Assembly: GCF_001017435.1 (NCBI RefSeq)
Contig: NZ_CP011371.1
Location: 682,001-746,000 of the forward strand
DNA: 64,000 bases
Source of the DNA: Caldimonas brevitalea
GTDB taxonomy: Bacteria; Pseudomonadota; Gammaproteobacteria; Burkholderiales; Burkholderiaceae_C
Reading direction: 5' to 3'
Both the position numbers and the translations under genes were made by a program. Of the stretch, positions 24,268-34,800 are shown one piece after another; within the stretch, counting starts at the first letter, position 1; each line of letters starts with the position of its first letter. The notes under the pieces are model-generated. The model ran no database searches and was not told where the DNA came from. It saw only the letters and a list, made by a program, of their open reading frames with translations.

Positions 24268-25206
24268 GTGGATTGCCTCGACGACCGTGTCGTGCCGCAT
24301 GCGGTACACGACTACCTGGAGAACCTGCGGCTGGCGACGGAATTGGCCGGCTTCGGCAACATCGATCTCGTGGCGCCGGCCGTGCGCCGGATCATGCTGG
24401 GGTCGATGCGGTTCCGCTATCTCGATTGGGGACCCAACGGGCGGCCGCTGATTTTTCTTCATGGCGGCGGCCTCAACGCGCATACCTGGGACCTGGTTTG
24501 CCTGTCGCTGCGCGAGCGCTACCACTGCCTGGCGCTGGACCTGCGCGGCCACGGCGAGAGCGACTGGTCCGCGGACTGCGACTACAGCGTCGAGGCCGAG
24601 GTGGCCGACCTGGAGGCGTTCGTGGACGCCCTGGGGCTCGAGGACTTCGCGCTCGTCGGAATGTCGCTGGGCGGCTTGAGCGCGATCGTCTATGCCGGGC
24701 GCCGCAGCCTCCAGATGAACGGGCTCGTGCTGGTCGATGTCGGGCCGAAGATCGACGTCGCAGCTGCCGAGCGCATTCGGCGATTCATGATCAGCGCCGA
24801 CGAACTCGAAGCCATCAATCATTTCGTCTCGGGCGCGGAGCAGATGAATTCGCCCAGGCAGCAGCGCGTGCTTCGATTCCGGCTGCTGCACAACTTGCGG
24901 CGCCTGCCGAACGGCACCTGGACATGGCAATACGACCAGCGCCGCTGGCGCCGCGCGAAAGCGCGCGACATGGCCGCCGGCGCCGCCAAGCTGTGGACGG
25001 ACGTTCGGCGCATCCAATGCCCGACGCTGGTCGTGCGCGGAGCGTCGAGCGACGTCTTCCGTGACGAGGATGCGGAGCAACTCGTGCGCGAACTCGTATC
25101 GGGACGGTGGGTTCGCGTGGAAAACGCCGGCCACAACGTACAAACCGACGCACCGCGGGCGCTGGCTCGCATCCTCTCGGACTTCCTGGAGGCCAACCGA
25201 GCATGA
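24268..25206 (+). CDS. Alpha/beta hydrolase of the PKS cluster
   Basis: 312 residues from GTG 24268, two bases after the SDR stop, implying coupled translation. A much longer upstream frame only reads through the SDR. Motifs: FLHGGGLNAHTWD (oxyanion loop), DLRGHGESDW, nucleophile elbow GMSLGG, and catalytic His in NAGHNVQTD. It is probably a cytoplasmic esterase, lactonase or thioesterase-type enzyme. With the second hydrolase downstream it could tailor or hydrolyse the polyketide. The exact start is uncertain because no good ribosome site is seen. Confidence 0.8.
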   Translation: MDCLDDRVVPHAVHDYLENLRLATELAGFGNIDLVAPAVRRIMLGSMRFRYLDWGPNGRPLIFLHGGGLNAHTWDLVCLSLRERYHCLALDLRGHGESDWSADCDYSVEAEVADLEAFVDALGLEDFALVGMSLGGLSAIVYAGRRSLQMNGLVLVDVGPKIDVAAAERIRRFMISADELEAINHFVSGAEQMNSPRQQRVLRFRLLHNLRRLPNGTWTWQYDQRRWRRAKARDMAAGAAKLWTDVRRIQCPTLVVRGASSDVFRDEDAEQLVRELVSGRWVRVENAGHNVQTDAPRALARILSDFLEANRA

Positions 25207-25325
25207 CATCGGGAGCAGCCGCAGCGGCAAGATCACCACCACTGGGTCCAGCTTCACCTTCCTCTTTCGCTGGCTGACGCGCCGATTCGATGCGGAAAGA
25301 TATCTCTGCCAATGAGGCAATGACG

Positions 25326-26045
25326 ATGTCACGAGTCACGGTGTTTAACGCGGACATGGCACTCGCCGCCGATGTGCAAGGACCTTCCGGGGTCGGGACC
25401 GTCCTGTTCCTGCACGCGGGGGGCGAAAACCGGTTGGTCTGGCAGCCCATTGCCGATGCCGTCTGCTCACAGGGCTGGCGCACGGTGGCGGTCGACCTGC
25501 GGGGACACGGCGACAGCGGCCGTGCACCTACCTATCGTCTGGACGACTTCGTCGCCGACGTGGTGAAGGTGCGCGACGAGCTTTGTGCGCAGCCGCTGGT
25601 CATCGTCGGCGGCTCGATGGGCGCAGTGCTCGGGCTGATCGTGGCGGGAGAGGGGCATGCACCCGCTGCCGGACTGGTGTTGCTGGATACGCCCACGCGC
25701 CCGCAACCGGCGATCGCTCGGGGCGAAAGAAACAAGCTTGTGGCGGCGCAGTCACGCGGTGCTGCCGCTCTCGCCCAGGTCGATCCCGTGATGCTTCAAG
25801 GGGCGTTCGTTGAAGACGTCCTTGCAGACCTGGACAGGTGGCGCGGCGCCGCCCGGCGATTGCGCGTGCCCGTCATGCTCATTGCCGGCCAGCGCAGCGC
25901 AGTGGTCGGTGCCAGGGAACTCGCGGCGATGAAGGAGGATCTTCCGCAGCTGGAAGCGATCTCGGTTCCGGCCGGCCATCTCGTGGCCCGCGACTGCCCG
26001 CGCGACGTCGCCGCGCATCTGACGCGCTTTCTGGCCAAACTGTGA
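25326..26045 (+). CDS. Second alpha/beta hydrolase of the PKS cluster
   Basis: About 239 residues from ATG 25326, with GAGG eight to nine bases upstream; ATGs at 25320 and 25290 are alternatives. Motifs: FLHAGGENRLVWQP, DLRGHGDSGR, the nucleophile in GGSMGA, and a His in VPAGHLVARD. It is shorter than its neighbour and not closely similar outside these motifs, so it is not a recent duplicate. Probable role: ester or thioester hydrolysis in polyketide maturation, or self-protection. Confidence 0.8.
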   Translation: MSRVTVFNADMALAADVQGPSGVGTVLFLHAGGENRLVWQPIADAVCSQGWRTVAVDLRGHGDSGRAPTYRLDDFVADVVKVRDELCAQPLVIVGGSMGAVLGLIVAGEGHAPAAGLVLLDTPTRPQPAIARGERNKLVAAQSRGAAALAQVDPVMLQGAFVEDVLADLDRWRGAARRLRVPVMLIAGQRSAVVGARELAAMKEDLPQLEAISVPAGHLVARDCPRDVAAHLTRFLAKL

Positions 26046-26403
26046 CGCAGTCAGACCGCCCTTCGTCGTGGACGAGCGGCTTCGGCAGCTCCGCGATTTC
26101 TCCGCTCCACGGCCACGAAAAAGCATCGTGCTGCCCGTTTCCCCAACGGCGCCGCAGCGGAGCAGTGAGTTGTGCATGGGACTGGTTTGCGTCGCGGCCC
26201 AAGCACAGGCCGAGGGCGTGGTCATGGGTCAACTGCGTTTGGCAGAACTGCCAGTCGGAGGGACTCGGGTTCCATGCGGCATCGGCCGCAAGAGCGAAGC
26301 CGCTGGCCGCGTTCCCTGAATCGTGGGTTCCATGTTCTGCTGATGGGATCAAAGTCCTGTCCGTAGAAGCAGGGGAGAGCCATTTTTGTCTTGCTGAACA
26401 GGC
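26046..26403 (+). other. Gap between hydrolase and MFS gene
   Basis: I see no convincing gene or strong hairpin in these 358 bases. The short open frames look like chance GC-rich frames. It may hold a separate promoter for the transporter. Confidence 0.4.
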
Positions 26404-28017
26404 ATGGATTGGAATCGCGGCATGACTGCCTCCAACTTCAAAATGTCCTTTCATCATCCGGTTGCCTTCTGGATCGGCTGCGTCCTTATCACCGGCGGCG
26501 TGCTGTCGCATGCGCCCATGTTTGTCATGAGCGCCAGCATGGGTTACCGCATGGCCGGGATGCCGATGGACAACTTCATGCTCGGCGGCATGGCCTTGAT
26601 CCCGTTCGGTCTAGCGCTGGCCTGCTACGGAATGGTCCCGCGCCTCCCAGGCATGGCGCGCGGCACGGGGGGGCCGGTGCAGTTCCATGTGGCCGACGGC
26701 GTCGCGCTCAATTCGGCGCACTGGAAGCTCGTCGCCGTTCTGGTGATCGCACTCGCGGTGGACGTGTTGAAGCCGGCGACATTGGGGTTCGTCATGCCCG
26801 GCATGACGCGCGAATACGAGATCTCGCGCGAGACGGCGGGCATCCTGCCGCTGGTGGCGCTCACCGGTACCACCGTGGGCTCGGTGCTGTGGGGCCGCAT
26901 GGCGGACCGGTATGGCCGGCGCTCAGCCATCATTCTGTCGGCGCTGATGTTCGTCGGCACGGCAATCTGCGGCGCGATGCCCAGCTTCTCGTGGAACCTG
27001 GCCATGTGCTTCCTGATGGGTGCATCGGCCGGCGGCCTGCTGCCCATCACGTTCACGCTGATGGCCGAAACCGTGCCGGCGCGTCACCGCGGTTGGCTGC
27101 TGGTCGCGCTGGGCGGCATCGGTACTTCGGGCGGTTACCTGCTGGCCGCCGGCAGTGCGGCCTGGTTGGAGCCGCTCTTCAGCTGGCGAGTGCTGTGGCT
27201 GCTGGGCCTGCCCACTGGGCTCGTCATTATTTTCCTCGGGCGCTTCATCCCCGAGTCGGCGCGCTTTCTCGCCGGCGCGGGCTTGCCGGACCAGGCGCGT
27301 GCCGTGCTGGCGCGGTTCGCGGGTCACCAGGGCGTCGAGGTCGATGGGCCGGACCCCGCGCAGGCGGCCCGGGCTCAGGCCGAGGCGATCCACCCCAGCC
27401 AGCTACTGGGCGGCAAGCACACGGCGATCACCTGGGGCCTCGTCATGTGCGGCGTGACCTGGGGTTTGGCCAATTTCGGTTTTCTCTTGTGGTTGCCCAC
27501 CAACCTGGGCCGCATGGGCATGGACTCGGCCATGGCCAACGCGCTGCTGACACGTTCGGCCGTCATAGCACTGCCGGGCACGGTGCTGGTGATCTGGATT
27601 TATCACCGCTGGAGCAGCGTCAAGTCACTGGTGACTTTCATCACCCTCACTTCGCTGTCTCTGCTGCTGTTCTTCCTGCTGGACGTGGCCAACGCACGGT
27701 CCGACGCCGCCGTGGTGGTCGCGACGACGCTCCTGCTGGTCGGCGCCAACGGCGTCATCGCCATGCTGATCCCCTATTCGGCGGAAATTTATCCGGTGAA
27801 GCTGCGCGGCACGGGCTCCGGCCTGATCGCCGCGGGGTCGAAGTTCGGCGGCATCCTGGGCGCGCTGTGCGGTGTGTTCGGCCTGTTCAGCCACTTCGCC
27901 GCCGCGGCACTGCTGATCGCGCTGCCGATGGCGGTCGCGGCCTTCGTGCTGGCACGCAGGGGCGTCGAAACACGGGGCCGCCGCCTCGAAGAAATCCAGC
28001 ACGCCCTGAAGGCTTGA
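26404..28017 (+). CDS. MFS transporter with two extra N-terminal membrane segments
   Basis: 537 residues. The first two hydrophobic segments (FWIGCVLITGGVLSHAPMF and FMLGGMALIPFGLALACYG) precede a normal 12-segment MFS core. The core carries motif A as GRMADRYGRR, an RHRGWLL loop, and PESARFL of the sugar/organic-acid porter branch. In relatives this fold moves small organic molecules with protons. It follows the polyketide genes in the same direction, making product export or precursor import plausible. Start at 26404 or 26422; neither has a strong ribosome site. Confidence 0.82.
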   Translation: MDWNRGMTASNFKMSFHHPVAFWIGCVLITGGVLSHAPMFVMSASMGYRMAGMPMDNFMLGGMALIPFGLALACYGMVPRLPGMARGTGGPVQFHVADGVALNSAHWKLVAVLVIALAVDVLKPATLGFVMPGMTREYEISRETAGILPLVALTGTTVGSVLWGRMADRYGRRSAIILSALMFVGTAICGAMPSFSWNLAMCFLMGASAGGLLPITFTLMAETVPARHRGWLLVALGGIGTSGGYLLAAGSAAWLEPLFSWRVLWLLGLPTGLVIIFLGRFIPESARFLAGAGLPDQARAVLARFAGHQGVEVDGPDPAQAARAQAEAIHPSQLLGGKHTAITWGLVMCGVTWGLANFGFLLWLPTNLGRMGMDSAMANALLTRSAVIALPGTVLVIWIYHRWSSVKSLVTFITLTSLSLLLFFLLDVANARSDAAVVVATTLLLVGANGVIAMLIPYSAEIYPVKLRGTGSGLIAAGSKFGGILGALCGVFGLFSHFAAAALLIALPMAVAAFVLARRGVETRGRRLEEIQHALKA

Positions 28018-28360
28018 GGCATAGACCCCCTGGCGGCGGGACTCGGACAGTCTCTTTCAGCTTGCCGACGCGAGTCGCGAGCGTGACCCGCATATTGCAT
28101 CCCGGTGCAATGAAACCTCGACCGTGCACCGCTAGACTGGCCTGATGGGGGTCTCGCAGCGGTCGAAGCTCCCCGGGCTGCACCTCCTCGTGCACATTGA
28201 ACGAGTACCGTCCACTCCAGACGGGGTGCGGTGCAAGGCGCGCAAAGCGCGGCGATGCCGGTCGGCATCGCGAACATTCGCAACGGCGCGGCGTGCCTCG
28301 TCTGGGGTGGACAGCGACTTCCGCTTTTAGCGTGACAGGACACTGGGCTTGCGGCCACCG
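28018..28360. other. Gene-free stretch after the MFS gene
   Basis: About 340 bases with no recognisable gene. The short frames present have no family resemblance. It marks the likely end of the polyketide region. Confidence 0.4.
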
Positions 28361-28867
28361 TCACACCTGGACCTCCTGATGTGTCGGTTGGGCCGCACCT
28401 CTCCAGTACTTCCGTAGAACAACAAAAGTGATGTAGTGCGTCACCAGCAGCGCGGGAACCCAGAATGCGGGGATCCAGTAAGACGGCCCCATCAACGCGG
28501 GCGCGCCATAGAGCGTCGCCAGCGTGATCGCCGCGGCCAAGTCGAGCGTGCCCTCGAGGTTGAAAATCCAGACGAGCCGTCGGCTACCGGTTGCATCTCG
28601 CACGACACCTGCAATCGCCATCAATGCGAGCACGGCGGCAAGGAGGTCACCGAATGCTGCCGGATAGGCAAACTGCGCAGGGATCCCCGCATGGGTCGCG
28701 CCAGGCGCGATGAACATGAGGCCCAGGTGTCGAAACGCATGCAGCAGCAGTATCGGCAGCAGAACCGCCTTCGGCTGGAGTTGCGGGAGTTTCGGCAGGA
28801 CGTAGATCCGCGCCATGACCCAGAACACGAAAGTACTGAACAGAAGATTGACCGTTAAAAGGTTCAT
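28361..28867 (-). CDS. Hypothetical membrane protein (five hydrophobic segments)
   Basis: 168 residues from ATG 28867 with GAGG upstream; a longer start at 28954 would lie in the intergenic region. Hydrophobic segments include VNLLFSTFVFWVMARIYVL, VLLPILLLHAFRHLGLMFI and AFGDLLAAVLALMAIAGVV. Paired WIPAFWVPALLVTHY residues lie near the C-terminus. I do not recognise a named family. It diverges from a TetR-type regulator 134 bases away and is the likely target of that regulator. Confidence 0.7.
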   Translation of the reverse strand: MNLLTVNLLFSTFVFWVMARIYVLPKLPQLQPKAVLLPILLLHAFRHLGLMFIAPGATHAGIPAQFAYPAAFGDLLAAVLALMAIAGVVRDATGSRRLVWIFNLEGTLDLAAAITLATLYGAPALMGPSYWIPAFWVPALLVTHYITFVVLRKYWRGAAQPTHQEVQV

Positions 28868-29001
28868 GTTTGCACCTCGGCTGACTTGTGGGGAGCGACT
28901 CGCCGCTCGGTACCGCACCATGCCCTGACGCAAATGCAGAATATCCGTGTGCAATTTATGATCAAGAACATATTTTCGAGTGATGCCACCGAGGAGCGAA
29001 C

Positions 29002-29586
29002 ATGCCCTACGCCCCCGAACACAAGGCGCGCACGCGCAGCCGCATCGTGGAGTCGGCGCGCCGCCTGTTCAACCGCCATGGCTTCGAACAGGTGTCGATC
29101 GACCAGGTCATGGCCGAGGCCGGCCTGACGCGCGGCGGCTTCTACCACCACTTCAAGAGCAAGGACGAGCTCTATGCGGAGGCCGTGGCGAGCTATGCCG
29201 CGCGCAATCCGTTCGCGGTGAAAAGCGCGAAGGCGGGCGAGCGGGTCGCCGATCCACGCCGGCTCGCGCGGACCTTGGTGGAGATGTATCTCAGCGACAC
29301 GGTGTTCGACGACGTGGATCAGCATTGCCCTCTGTATGCCCTGTCCACCGACGTGTCGCGTGCGGGGCCTGAGCCGCAGCAGGCCTATACCGAGCTGATC
29401 CGCGGGATGACGCATGTGTACCGCTGCGCGCTGCAAGGCTCCCGCAATGCCGACCGCCGGGCCAAGGCCTTGGTGTCGCTCTGCGTGGGTGGCATGGTGC
29501 TGGCGCGTACCACCGACGATCCGCATCTGCGCAAGTCGCTGCGCGCGTCCGCCAGGCTGGAAGCACTGGCGTTGCTAGAGGGCTGA
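29002..29586 (+). CDS. TetR-family transcriptional regulator
   Basis: 194 residues from ATG 29002 with GAGGAG upstream. The N-terminal helix-turn-helix reads RSRIVESARRLFNRHGFEQV then AEAGLTRGGFYHHFKSKDEL, a close fit to the TetR signature. The C-terminal ligand domain has HCPLYALSTDVSR and a hydrophobic tail. It is divergent from the membrane protein at 28361-28867 and probably represses that gene and itself. The ligand is unknown. Confidence 0.9.
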   Translation: MPYAPEHKARTRSRIVESARRLFNRHGFEQVSIDQVMAEAGLTRGGFYHHFKSKDELYAEAVASYAARNPFAVKSAKAGERVADPRRLARTLVEMYLSDTVFDDVDQHCPLYALSTDVSRAGPEPQQAYTELIRGMTHVYRCALQGSRNADRRAKALVSLCVGGMVLARTTDDPHLRKSLRASARLEALALLEG

Positions 29587-29799
29587 GGCAGCCGGTGCCT
29601 GCACCCAGGGTCTCCCGCCGGGCCGTTCCCCGAAGACTGATGCGGGGTTCCGGGACGCGCGGGCGAGCCGGGGGTTGAAGCCGTTTTTCGGCGGCGAGGC
29701 TGATAGCATCTGTCCCAATCGCTGGTCACCCCAGGGTTGGCCGAGCAGCGGCCCCGGGACCAGGCCTTGAAGCGTAGACGAGACCCGACAGGACACCCC

Positions 29800-30915
<1,116 letters not shown>

Positions 30916-30920
30916 CCGGT

Positions 30921-31538
30921 ATGGCTGCCTCTCGCACCCCTTGGCTCGTGCTCGCCTCCGTCGCCCTGCTGGCGCTGCTGGCCCTCTCCGGCCTCGACCC
31001 CTACGACCGGACGACCTGGCTGATGGAGGTCGCGCCCGTGATGCTCGCCCTCCCGGTGCTCTGGGGCACCTACCGGCGCTTCCCGCTCACCACGCTGCTG
31101 TACATCTGCATCTTCGTCCATGCGGCTGTGCTCATGCTCGGCGGCGCCTACACCTATGCGCGGGTCCCGCTCGGCTTCCAGCTGGCGGAGCTCTTCGAGT
31201 TGAGCCGCAATCCGTACGACAAGATCGGCCACTTCTTCCAAGGGTTCGTGCCAGCGCTGGTCGCAAGAGAAATCATGATCCGCGGCGACCACGTGCGTGG
31301 CCCGCGCATGCTGGCCTTCTTGGTCGTCTGCGTGGTCCTGGCCATCAGCGCCACGTATGAATTCATCGAATGGGGCGCGGCAGTGGCGCTGGGGCAGGGG
31401 GCCGAAGAATTCCTCGGCACGCAAGGTGATCCCTGGGACACGCAGTCCGACATGTTGCTCGCGGCGATCGGGGCGGTCACGGCGCTGGTGCTGTTGTCGC
31501 CAATTCACGACCGCCAGATTCGACGGCTGGACCCGTGA
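30921..31538 (+). CDS. DUF2238 (YjdF-type) membrane protein
   Basis: 205 residues from ATG 30921. Five or six hydrophobic segments are separated by conserved polar motifs: YTYARVPLG, RNPYDKIGHFFQGFVPAL, ATYEFIEWGAA, and GDPWDTQSDMLLAAIGA. These are the signature regions of the DUF2238/YjdF family, inner-membrane proteins of unknown function. It is close behind the DAHP synthase gene and probably co-transcribed, but no functional link is known. Confidence 0.9.
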   Translation: MAASRTPWLVLASVALLALLALSGLDPYDRTTWLMEVAPVMLALPVLWGTYRRFPLTTLLYICIFVHAAVLMLGGAYTYARVPLGFQLAELFELSRNPYDKIGHFFQGFVPALVAREIMIRGDHVRGPRMLAFLVVCVVLAISATYEFIEWGAAVALGQGAEEFLGTQGDPWDTQSDMLLAAIGAVTALVLLSPIHDRQIRRLDP

Positions 31539-31846
31539 GACGTCTGAGGGGCGCGCTGGCCGACAGTGGCCGTGTGATCCTGGCTCGCTGTGCCACCGCT
31601 GCACAGCGCCGATGCTGTCGATACGTTTCGATGTAGATACCGCCTTTGGTTGCAGTGCCCCCTCGGCCGTTGCAAACCAAGGAAGTGCATCGCCTGGCGC
31701 CGCCCACGGGGCGGTCCGCTACGGATCCTCGGAGTTGTCCCGCGCATTGCCAGCGCCATAAGCTGTCGGCTCGAACGCACCTGCGGGGCATCGCGTCCTT
31801 GCGCTGCACCGTCACGGCGCGGGGACGTCAGGGAGACAGCAAAACA

Positions 31847-34800
31847 ATGATCATCAGCGGCCACGGCTCACCCCAACTTCCGTCCGACTTGCCGACGTGG
31901 CGTCCGCCGCAGCAGCCCCAGCGGCAGCCAGGCACAACGCAGCCGAACACCGGCGGACCGCCTCGCTACACCGAGCAGCAAGCCACCGCGGATGCCAAGG
32001 CGCTCTGGGAAGCAACCAAGGGTGGCCTGACCGGCTGGGGCACCGACGAGGGCGTGGTCTGGAACACCTTGAAGGGCAAGAGCGCGACCGACCTCGAGAC
32101 GCTCAAGCGCACCTTCAAGCAGAACTACCGCCATGACCTCGAGCAGGTGCTCGACGACGAGTTCGACGGGGTCGACGAGGACCACGCACGCGCGCTGATG
32201 CGCGGCAGCGAACACCGGTCCGGCTCCGACGCGGTGGAGGTCGAGGCGGAGCTGGAGGGCATCTTCGGCGATGACCAGGAGATCCTCAAGCTGCTCGAGA
32301 GCCGCACGGCACCCGAACGCGGCCAGGTCGCCGTGGCCTATGCCGCCCGCCATGGTGGCCCGAAGGACGAGCCGGGCGCGCGCGCCTTTCTGCTCGAACG
32401 CCTGAAGACCGAAGGCGGCTTCTCCACCGACGAGATGGCGCGTGCGCGCGGCCTGCTGCTGCCGGAAGGCGGCGACGTCGCGGCCGGCGAAGCGCGTGCC
32501 GGTGCGGCCAAGGTCAAGGTGGCGGTCGACGGTTGGGGCGTCGACGAGCAAACGCTGAAAGACCTGTTCGCGGGCAAGACGCCGGAGCAGATCAAGGCCA
32601 TCGAGAGCGCCTACGAGCAGGCCTATGGGCACGAGCTGCGCGACCGGCTGCACGACGAGCTGGAAGGCAGCGACCAGCAGCTGGTGTTCCACCTGCTCGA
32701 CCCCGCGCAGGGGGGCGACCCGGCCGCCAAGAGCCTATGGCAGACCCGGCAGGACGCGCTGCGGTTGCACGCGGCGGTCGATGGCGCGGGCACCGACGAA
32801 GGCGCGCTGCGCCGGGTGCTGGAAGGCAAGACACCGACCGAGCTGAGGGCCATCGAGACGGCCTACCGGCAGGAATACGGCATCGACCTGCGGCAGCGCC
32901 TGAAGGAGGATCTGAGCGGCACCGAGGGCGACGAGATCTTGCACCTGCTCGAGGCGCGCGACCCGCAAGATCCGGGCGCCGCAGAGTGGCAGGCGCGCCA
33001 CGATGCACTGCGCCTGCGCGATGCAGTGGACGGCGCCGGCACCGACGAAGACACGCTGCGCGCCATCCTCGGCGGGCGCAGCAAGTCGCAGATCGACGCC
33101 ATTGCCCAGGCCTACCGCGAGGAGTACGGCGACGACTTGCGAGGCGACCTGACCGACGACCTCGACGGCCGCGACGAGTTCGAGCTGGTGGGCCAGCTGT
33201 ATGACCGCGGTGCCATCGACTTCGAGAGCGACCCCCGCGCCGCCATTGCCGAGCAGATCCGCCGCGGCCGCGAGATGCAGGCTTACGAGAAGGACGACAA
33301 GCCGGGCTTCTGGGGCACGGCCGGTCGTGTGCTGGCGCCCCCCCTCCTGCTCGCCGACGTCACCGGGACCGACCCCATCGACGTGGGCCAGCAGGTGCTC
33401 CACGGCGACCTGGACTTCGAGACCGACAGCGCCCGCCTCGACCGCACCCTCGACGAGGCCGAGCGCGCCTTGCAGGCCGGCGACCTGCCCACCGCCGCGC
33501 GTTATGCCGGCTTTTCCGAGCAGAACGTGCGCTCGTTGATCGAAACCAAGAACTCCGCCAGCGAGGCCGCCGCCACTGGTGCGGCCGTGGTGGCCGCCAC
33601 CGCCGTCACCATCGGCACGGCCGGTACGGCCTCGCCACTGATGGTGGCGGTGATGGCCGGCGCCGCGGGGGGCATGAGCAGTGGCGTGACCTACGGCACG
33701 CTCAACTCGCAGGCCGGCGGCACCGAGATCGCGCGCCAGGTGACGATCAACACGGTCTCGGGGGCCACCGGCGCGGTGCCGCTGGGCCGCGGTGGCGTGG
33801 TGCTGTCGATGGCCGACGACTCCGCCGCGCAGGCCAGCCGGCAGGGCGCCTTGCGTGGGCTGCGCGAGACCGCCACCGACGGCGCCTGGGTCGGCGGGCA
33901 GAACGGTGCGGCCGATGGTGTGGTGCGCACGTCGACGGACAGCAGCACCTGGCAGCACGGGATCGACAAGGGGCTGCAGCAGGTGGCGCTCAACGGCTTG
34001 ATCGGCGGCGGCGGCGGCGCCCTGACGGGCGGTGTGACAGGAGCGCTGCTGTCACCGGTCGTCCGCCTGCGGGCGCCCGCGGCCCGGCCGGGGGGCGAGC
34101 AGCCGACGGTGCACACCGACGGGGCTGTGCCGCCCGGCACGGGCCGTCCGGTGAGCGCTCGTACGGGCGGGCCGGCCGACCGTGACGGGCAGCCGGTGCC
34201 GCTGTCCGACGAGGTGCCGGCGAGTCCCAGTGGCCCAGCCGCGCGGGACGCGGGTGGGGATGTGCAAGTGTCGCCTGTGCGCCAGGGCCCGGTGGTGTCC
34301 GTCTCGACCGAACCGTCGCCCGCCTATCTGACCCAGGTCGGCCTGCCGCCCACCCAAGGCGACAGCGGTGGCGTGGTGGCGATGGTCAAGAAGTTCGCCA
34401 ACCGCGACGGGCTGCGCGAATTCGCGTCGGCCGTCTCGTCGACGCCGCGCGTCAAGCGGCACAACACCTCCGCGTGGATCACGGGCCGGCTGAATCCGGG
34501 CGACTATGCCCGGCTGCAGGTGCCGATCAGGAGCATCCGCTCGCAGCACAGCGTCGACGGCGCGGCCGCCGAGAAGACCGCCCAGCGGGCCGCCAGCATC
34601 CAGCGCTGGCTGGAGGAGCATCCGCAGGCCACCACGCTGGACATGCGCACGCTGGACGAGCTGGCGGGCTCCACCGGCTCCATCCAGGTGGGCTGGCACA
34701 GCGGCGATCGTTTCATCACGCTGGACGGTGTGGGCCGCGTCGAAGCGGTGCGCACCGCGCTGCGCGGATATGAGGCCCAGCACGGCGCCGCGCACCCGCT

